A DNA stretch of 64,000 nucleotides from Pteria penguin. Taxonomy: Eukaryota > Mollusca > Bivalvia > Pterioida > Pteriidae. The notes under the pieces were generated by a model, which did not search any database, was not told where the DNA came from, and worked only from the letters and a program-made list of their open reading frames with translations. Position 1 is the stretch's first letter. The number at the start of each line of letters is the position of its first letter. Below are positions 13,401 to 22,400 of this stretch, piece by piece. The position numbers and the translations under genes were made by a program. Location of the stretch: assembly GCA_035048485.1 (NCBI GenBank), contig CM068585.1, forward strand, positions 12,596,501 through 12,660,500, written 5' to 3'.

Positions 13401-16400
13401 AAGTTCTTATTGTTTCCATATTTACATTTATGCATGTGCTTTGTACTAAATGTTTAAATATTTGCATTCCAAATTAAGGAAATAGAATAAGTATATAGAG
13501 GGAAAAAGTAACAAACTAAAAACAGTTAGAATTAGCTTCTAAATTAAGTCACATGTATCCTGTAAAATGAAAAAAATAAGAAAAAGAAATGAAAATATAT
13601 TCATGCATTTTTTTATATGACTACCAAGCAGTTTCTTTTTGTATTATCTATTAATTGCTGTGCTTGCTGGGTAATACTTAAATGCTTGTTGTGGCTTCAG
13701 TATAAATGTTTTGGTATCAAGGTATGAAAATTTGACATAATACAAAGTAATAACTGATGTTTAACACTGCTGGCATCAATTTAGTTAATCACTTCATTTG
13801 TAGACTGTAAATCTGGACAAAATAAAGCAAGTTGATGTTGGAATAAGACCATGTCTTATAAATGTATTGCATTAATGTGGTTTGTCCCATTAACATGTTT
13901 TTAGCTCACCTGAGCCAAAGGCTCCGTCGTCTGTCGTCCGTCGTCCGTCGTTAACTTTTCACATTTTCGACTTCTTCTCCAGAACCACTGAACAGAATTT
14001 GATGAAACTTGATAAGCATGTAGTACTCATGGTTCCCTACAAGTGTTGTTGTTTTTCGTCCAGATTCATCAACAGGTGGCGCCACCACAGGCAAAAGTAG
14101 GTCAAAGAGGGTACCCTCCTTTGACAAACTTCTTCTTCAGACCGGGGGCATACAGAGACAAACCGAATGCATAGGAATGATCTAGAGGGATGTGTGAAGA
14201 AGTGTTGTTATTTTTGGTTCCATTCCGAAATCAAATTTTTGACGTTTTTTTGACGTTTTTTTTGTACTTGGTAGTTTTAATGCAGAAAAGAGGTATTTTT
14301 TTCTTTTAGTAAACATTGATGCATTAATTTGGTTTAATTTGATCATTTTGATGGTAAGAAATACTACTGCGAAGAAAATTTTTCAATATTATATGTTTTG
14401 GATTTTTTATGAATTTTTTAAGACTTTCAAGAAAAAGGGGGGGGGGGATTATTGGTGTAAACATTTCACAGTCTGAACTTTTTCTTCGGAACCACTTGCT
14501 GGAATTCAATGAAACTTGGCATGCATCAAATACTCAAGGTCCCCGACAAATGTGGTCATCTTTGTCAGGATCCATGAACAGGTGGCACCACCACAGACAA
14601 AAGTAGGTCACAGAGGGTACCCTCCTTTGACAAACTTCTTATTCAGATCGGGTGCATACAGCGACAAACCGACTGCATAGGAATGATTTAGAGGCATATG
14701 GGAAGAAGTGTTGATATTTTTGGTTCCATTCCGAAATCAAATTTTTGACGTTTTTTCATTTTTATTTTGGACTTTGTTATTTTAATGCATTAAAGAGTTA
14801 TTATTTTCTTTTAGCAAACATCGATGCATTCATTTGGTTTCATTTAATCATTTCTATGGTAAGGAATGCTGGTGTGAAGGAATTTTTTCAATATCTCGAT
14901 TTTTGAATTTTTTATGAATTTTTTAAGACTTCCAAGAAAAGGGGGGGGGGGACAATTTTTCATATCTTCAACTTGATCTACAGAACAACTTGAAGGATTG
15001 TGATAAAACTGGGTAGGATGCAAGTACTCATAGTCCTTTTCAAAGGTTTTGTTTTTTGTGCGGATCATCCAAATTGGTTAACAGATAATGCCACCATGTC
15101 TAAAAGTAGGTCTCACAATGGTACATATAACACTTGGTAATTGAAATATGGAGAGTAGCGGTTCAAATCCAGCTGTGGTCAAAAAAATTTTTTTTTTTTT
15201 TTTTACACATCTAAATAAGTTTTTAGATGTTTCTCAACACTCAACATATGAAATTAGGAATTTTACGTTTAAGACTTCCAAAAAAAAAGGGGGGGGGGGG
15301 GGTTGGCCATTTTTCACATTTTCAACTTTTTCTACAAAACTCTTTGAAGGATTTTAATAAATCTTGGTAGAAATAAGTCACTTATGATCCTCTTCAAATT
15401 CTGTTGTTTTCGTCCAGACCTCTTTACTGGTGGCGCCACCATAGTCAAGAGTAGGTCACAAAAGAGTTCCCTCGTTTAACAATATTCTTTTTCATATGGG
15501 CTGTATACAGAGACAAACAGAATGCATAGAAATGATCTAGAGGGATGAGTGAAGATGTATTGTCATTTTGGTTCCCTTCCAAAATCAAATTTTAGAATTT
15601 TTTTCGACATTTGTTTGGACTTGGTGATTCAATGCAGAAAAAAGTGTCATATTTCCTAGTTAATTGATAATGATGATTTCTTATGGACTATTGTGATCAT
15701 AATTATGGTAAGGATTGTTACTTTGAAAGAATTTTGTCAATATCTCAATTTTTGGATTTTCTATGAATTTTTTAAGACTTCCAAATGAGGGTGTATAGGA
15801 ACAATTCAATCACATTTTTCACTTCTGCTGTTATACCACATGAAAGATTTTAATGAAACATGGAATACATGAAGTACTAAAAGTCCTCTATCAATTTGGT
15901 AAATTTCATCCAAATTGGTTAACAGATAATGCCACCATGTCTAAAAAGCAGTTCTCACAATAGTACATATACCACTTGGTAATTGAAATATGGAGAGTAG
16001 CGGTTCAAATCCAGCTGTGGTCAAAATTTTTTTTTCATTTCTTTACACATCTAAATAAGTTTTTAGATGTTTCTCAACACTCAACATATGAAATTAGGCA
16101 ATTTTAAGTTAGATCTGGACAATATTTGAAACAATTGTTGTTCACGACCCAGACTTGAAATCAGTCAACAAAAGGCCCCACCTAAAGAAAATGACTAACT
16201 TGTTGCCCTGAATGACTTCTTGCAGAGACAAAGGAAATGCTTAATATCAAAATCACCTGAATGGATGTGCAAAAAAGTGTTGTTTTTTATTCTAGCCTGA
16301 AATAAAATTTGACATATTTTCAACATCTGTGTTGACTTAGTCACATTAATGGAAAAATAAATGAATTCTTCCTTCATGCATGACTGATAATATAGGTACT

Positions 16401-19400
16401 CAGGTGAGTGATATAGGCCCACTTGGGCCTCTTGTTTTTGCTTTTGTGTCAATTTCTATATGAATCAACATGAGTAGCAATGCAAGTATAACCTTTCAGT
16501 TCTGTCCCATGTGATTAATTAGTCCTCAGACCCAGCCTCTGTTGGAAGCTATATGAATCAACATGAGTAGCAATGCAAGTATAACCAAGCAGTTCTGTCC
16601 CATGTTATTAATTAGTCCTCAGACCCAGCCTCTGTTGAAAGCTATATGAATCAACATGAGTAGCAATGCAAGTATAACCAAGCAGTTCTGCCCCATGTTA
16701 TTAATTAGTCCTCAGACCCAGCCTCTGTTGGAAGCTATATGAATCAACATGAGTAGCAATGCAAGTATAACCAAGCAGTTCTGTCCCATGTTATTAATTA
16801 GTCCTCAGACCCAGCCTCTGTTGGAAGGTTATAATAGGACTGTACCCAACTGTAAATATCATGTCGAGAAAAGTTCACTTCCCTGAAATCATGTAACATG
16901 GTAAAGAGTCTACTGAAATCATGCCATATGGAGAGGAATCCACCTCTGCTGAAATCATGCCATTTGGAGAAGAGTCCACTGAAATCATGCCTTGTGGAGA
17001 GGAGTCCACTGAAATCATGCCAAGTGGAGAGGAGTCCACTTCTGCTGAAATCATGCCATTTCGAGAAGAGTCCAACGAAATCATGAATGTGTCTTTCATC
17101 TCTTGTAACAATTTATCATATTTAAAAGAAACATTTAATTATGCCCCCGGATCGATAGATCGGGGTCATATTATTTTTGTCCTGTTTTACTTTTGTGTTT
17201 TAACCATTATGATTCAACAATTTTTCAAAATCATCAAATTTTATTTTGTCTAGAACAATGGAACAGTGCTTCATAAATACACAGGAAATAAACTGCCCAC
17301 CATGGATTTTGTTGCCAAAGTGACGAATGCATCATTTAGAATGTATCCAGTTATTGTATTTGACTCATCACCATCTGTTGTTGGGAAAATGCTTGACCAG
17401 ACATCTCAAGGCTTCAAGCTCAAATATCAAATACTGGGTAAAAGATATATTCAACAGAAGATAGATATGCTATAATTATTGAATTTCCAGGAATCTGGTA
17501 GAGCATACTCTGTATGGAAATGAGATCAAATACCTGAATACTAATTTTATTTGTGCTTTTAGATGATTATTCTTTTAATGCTTGTATTGAATAAAGATTT
17601 AATCAGAATCAAATAAAAATGCTTATTGGTATAACAGAAGTGATTGCTTACATTGGCAGATTGTGGAGGTATTCATACATCACGTAATGGCAGCTTTACT
17701 GCTCCAACTACAAAGATTAACAAACACTGTATATGGATTATCAGTCTGCCAAGAACCGGAGCAAATCATTCTGTTAATATCATCCAGTTCACACTTAGGG
17801 CATCCGGATATCATAATACTTCCAAGTAAGTTAATAGTTATTATTAACGGAATCAGGATATCTTGAGACTTCCAGGTAAGATCATAGTTATTATTAACAG
17901 AATCAGGATATCTTAAGACCTCCAGGTAAGATCATAGTTATTATTAACGGAATCAGGATATCTTAAGACTTCCACGTAAGATCATAGTTATTATTAACAG
18001 AATCAGGATATCTTAAGACTTCCAGGTAAGATCATAGTTATCATTAACAGAATCAGGATATCTTAAGACTTCCAGGTAAGATCATACTTATTATTAGTGG
18101 AATCAGGATATCTTAAGACTTCCAGGTAAGATCATAGTTATTATTAACAGAATCAGGATATCTTAAGACTTCCAGGTAAGATCATACTTATTATTAACAG
18201 AATCAGGATATCTTAAGACCTCCAGGTAAGATCATAGTTATCATTAACAGAATCAGGATATCTTAAGACTTCCAATTAGATCATACTTATTATTAACGGA
18301 ATCAGGATATCGTAAGACTTCCAGGTAAGATCATAGTTATTATTAACAGAATCAGGATATCTTAAGACTTCCAGGTAAGATCATAGTTATTATTAACAGA
18401 ATTAGGATATCTTAAGACCTCCAGGTAAGATCATAGTTATTATTAACAGAATTAGGATATCTTAAGACTTCCAGGTAAGATCATAGTTATTATTAACAGA
18501 ATCAGGATATTTTAAGACTTCCAGGTAAGATCATACTTATTATTAACAGAATCAGGATATCTTAAGACCTCCAGGTAAGATCATATTTATCATTAACAGA
18601 ATCAGGATATCTTAGGACTTCCAAGTAAGATCATAGTTATTATTAACAGAATCAGGATATCTTGAGACTTCAAGGTAAGATCATACTTATTATTAACAGA
18701 ATCAGGATATCTTAAGACTTCCAAGTAAGATCATAGTTATTATTAACAGAATCAGGATATCTTAAGACTTCCAGGTAAGATCATAGTTATTATTAACAGA
18801 ATCAGGATATCTTAGGACTTCCAAGTAAGATCATACTTATTATTAACAGAATAAGAATATCATAATGCTTCCAAGTAAGATCATAGTTATCATTAACAGA
18901 ATCAGGATATCTTAAGACTTTCAAGTAAGATCATACTTATTATCAACAGAATCAGGATATCTTAAGACCTCCAGGTAAGATCATAGTCATCATTAACAGA
19001 ATCAGGATATCTTGAGACTTCCAATTAGATCATACTTATTATTAACAGAATTAGGATATCTTAAAACGTTCAGGTAAGATCATATTTATCATTAACAGAA
19101 TCAGGATATCTTAAGACTTCCAGGTAAGATCATAGTTATTATTAACAGAATCAGGATATCTTAAGACTTCCAGGTAAGATCATAGTTATTATTAACAGAA
19201 TCAGGATATCTTAAGACTTCCAAGTAAGATCATACTTATTATCAACAGAATCAGGATATCTTAAGACTTCCAGGTAAGATCATACTTATTATTAACAGAA
19301 TCAGGATATCATAATACTTCCAGGTAAGATCACACTTATTATTAACGGAATCAGGATATCTTAAGACCTCTAGGTAAGATCATAGTTATTATTAACAGAA

Positions 19401-22400
19401 TTAGGATATCTTAGGACTTCCAGGTAAGATCATACTTATTATTAACAGAATCAGGATATCATAATACTTCCAGGTAAGATCACACTTATTATTAACGGAA
19501 TCAGGATATCTTAAGACTTCCAGGTAAGATCATAGTTATTATTAACAGAATCAGGATATCTTAAGACTTCCAGGTAAGATCATAGTTATTATTAACGGAA
19601 TCAAGATATCATAATACTTCCAAGTAAGATCATAGTTATTATTAACGGAATCAGGATATCTTAAGACCTTCAGGTGAGATCATAGTTATTATTAACAGAA
19701 TCAGGATATCATAATACTTCCAGGTAAGATCATACATATTATTAACAGAATCAGGATATCTTAAGACTTCCAGGTAAGATCATAGTTATTATTAACAGAA
19801 TCAGGATATCATAATACTTCCAAGTAAGATCATAGTTATTATTAACGGAATCAGGATATCTTAGGACTTCCAAGTAAGATCATAGTTATTATTAACAGAA
19901 TCAGGATATCTTAAGACTTCCAGGTAAGATCATACTTATTATTAACAGAATCAGGATATCTTAAGACTTCCAAGTAAGATCATAGTTATTATTAACAGAA
20001 TCAGGATATCTTAAGACTTCCAGGTAAGATCATAGTTATTATTAACAGAATCAGGATATTTTAGGACTTCCAAGTAAGATCATAGTTATTATTAACAGAA
20101 TCAGGATATCTTAAGACTTCCAAGTAAGATCATAGTTATTATTAACAGAATCAGGATATCTTAGGACTTCCAAGTAAGATCATAGTTATTATTAACAGAA
20201 TCAGGATATCTTAAGACTTCCTGGTAAGATCATACTTATTATTAACAGAATCAGGATATCATAAGACTTCCAGGTAAGATCATACTAATTATTAATAGAA
20301 TCAGGATATCTTAAGACTTCCAGGTAAGATCATACTTATTATAAACAGAATCAGGATATCTTAAGACTTCCAGGTAAGATCATAGTTATCATTAACAGAA
20401 TTAGGATATCTTAAGACCTCCAGGTAAGATCATAGTTATTATTAACAGAATCAGGATATCATAATACTTCCAAGTAAGATCATAGTTATTTTTAACAGAA
20501 TTGGGATATCTTAAGACTTCCAAGTAAGATCATAGTTATTATTAACGGAATCAGGATATCTTAAGACCTTCAGGTGAGATCATAGTTATTATTAACAGAA
20601 TCAGGATATCATAATACTTCCAGGTAAGATCATACATATTATTAACGGAATCAGGATATCTTAAGACTTCCAGGTAAGATCATAGTTATTATCAACAGAA
20701 TCAGGATATCATAATACTTCCAAGTAAGATCATAGTTATTATTAACGGAATCAGGATATCTTAGGACTTCCAAGTAAGATCATAGTTATTATTAACAGAA
20801 TCAGGATATCTTAAGACTTCCAGGTAAGATCATACTTATTATTAACAGAATCAGGATATCTTAAGACTTCCAAGTAAGATCATAGTTATTATTAACAGAA
20901 TCAGGATATCTTAAGACTTCCAGGTAAGATCATACTTATTATTAACAGAATCAGGATATCATAAGACTTCCAGGTAAGGTCATACTAATTATTAACAGAA
21001 TCAGGATATCTTAAAACTTCCAGGTAAGATCATACTTATTATAAACAGAATCAGGATATCTTAAGACTTCCAGGTAAGATCATAGTTATCATTAACAGAA
21101 TTAGGATATCTTAAGATCTCCAGGTAAGATCATAGTTATTATTAACAGAATTAGGATATCTTAAGACCTCCAGGTAAGATCATAGTTATTATTAACAGAA
21201 TCAGGATATCATAATACTTCCAGGTAAGATCATACTTATTATTAACAGAATCAAGATATCCTAAGACCTCCAGGTAAGATCATAGTTATTATTAACAGAA
21301 TCAGGATATCATAATACTTCCAGGTAAGATCATACTTATTATTAACGGAATCAAGATATCCTAAGACCTCCAGGTAAGATCATAGTTATTATTAACAGAT
21401 TTAGGATATTTTAAGACTTCCAGGTAAGATCATAGTTAATATTAACAGAATCAGGATATCTTAAGACTTCCAGGTAAGATCATAGTTATTATTAACAGAA
21501 TCAGGATATCTTGAGACTTCCAGATAAGATCATAGTTAATATTAACAGAATCAGGATATCTTAAGACTTCCAGGTAAGATCATAGTTATTATTAACAGAA
21601 TCAGGATATCTTGAGACTTCCAGATAAGATCATAGTTAATATTAACAGAATCAGGATATCTTAAGACTTCCAGGTAAGATCATAGTTATTATTAACAGAA
21701 TTAGGATATCTTAAGACTTCCAGGTAAGATCATAGTTATTATTAACAGAATTAGGATATCTTAAGACTTCCAGGTAAGATCATACTTATTATTAACAGAA
21801 TTAGGATATCTGAAGACTTTTAAATAAGATTGTAGTTGTTGTTAAAAGAATCGGGATATCGTAATACTTCTAAGTAAGATCATAATTGTTGTTTACAACA
21901 TCTTAATATTGTTACAGTAGTAGTTCCAAATGAAATAACTTACTGTTAGAAAGTAAGCTACCTATGAATATCAAACAGATATTTGTAAACATATACATTA
22001 GTTATTCTCTGAGGAAGTTCAACGTTCCTTACAAAGAAGATGGAAAAATACAGAATTGATACCTTATCTTAGGAAGGAATAAGGTTTACTATATCTGAAA
22101 TTTGATGAAGTTAATTACAGAGTTTCAATCATTATAAATTGAAGTGCAAAAATTAAATTGAAGTGAAAATTTGTCTTGTTTTTGAATAAATTTGGCCCAT
22201 GCACTTGTAATCCTTTTGTTGAAAGTAAAACAAAAAGAATTTCATTCAGATCATGTGCCTCCAAAACTTCCACTTAAGCTCTTAATATCAAAAGATTGAA
22301 ACTCTGAAATGACTAGATAACTGACAATACTTTATATTAACCTCTGTAAGAGCTATACACAATGGCCACAATAAGTAGTGGATACAAAAATAGACTGAAA

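Noticed and set aside
17826..21895. CRISPR-like array of regular repeats
   Set aside because: Units are contiguous and lack unique spacers, and the context is a eukaryotic intron. The same applies to every other array here.
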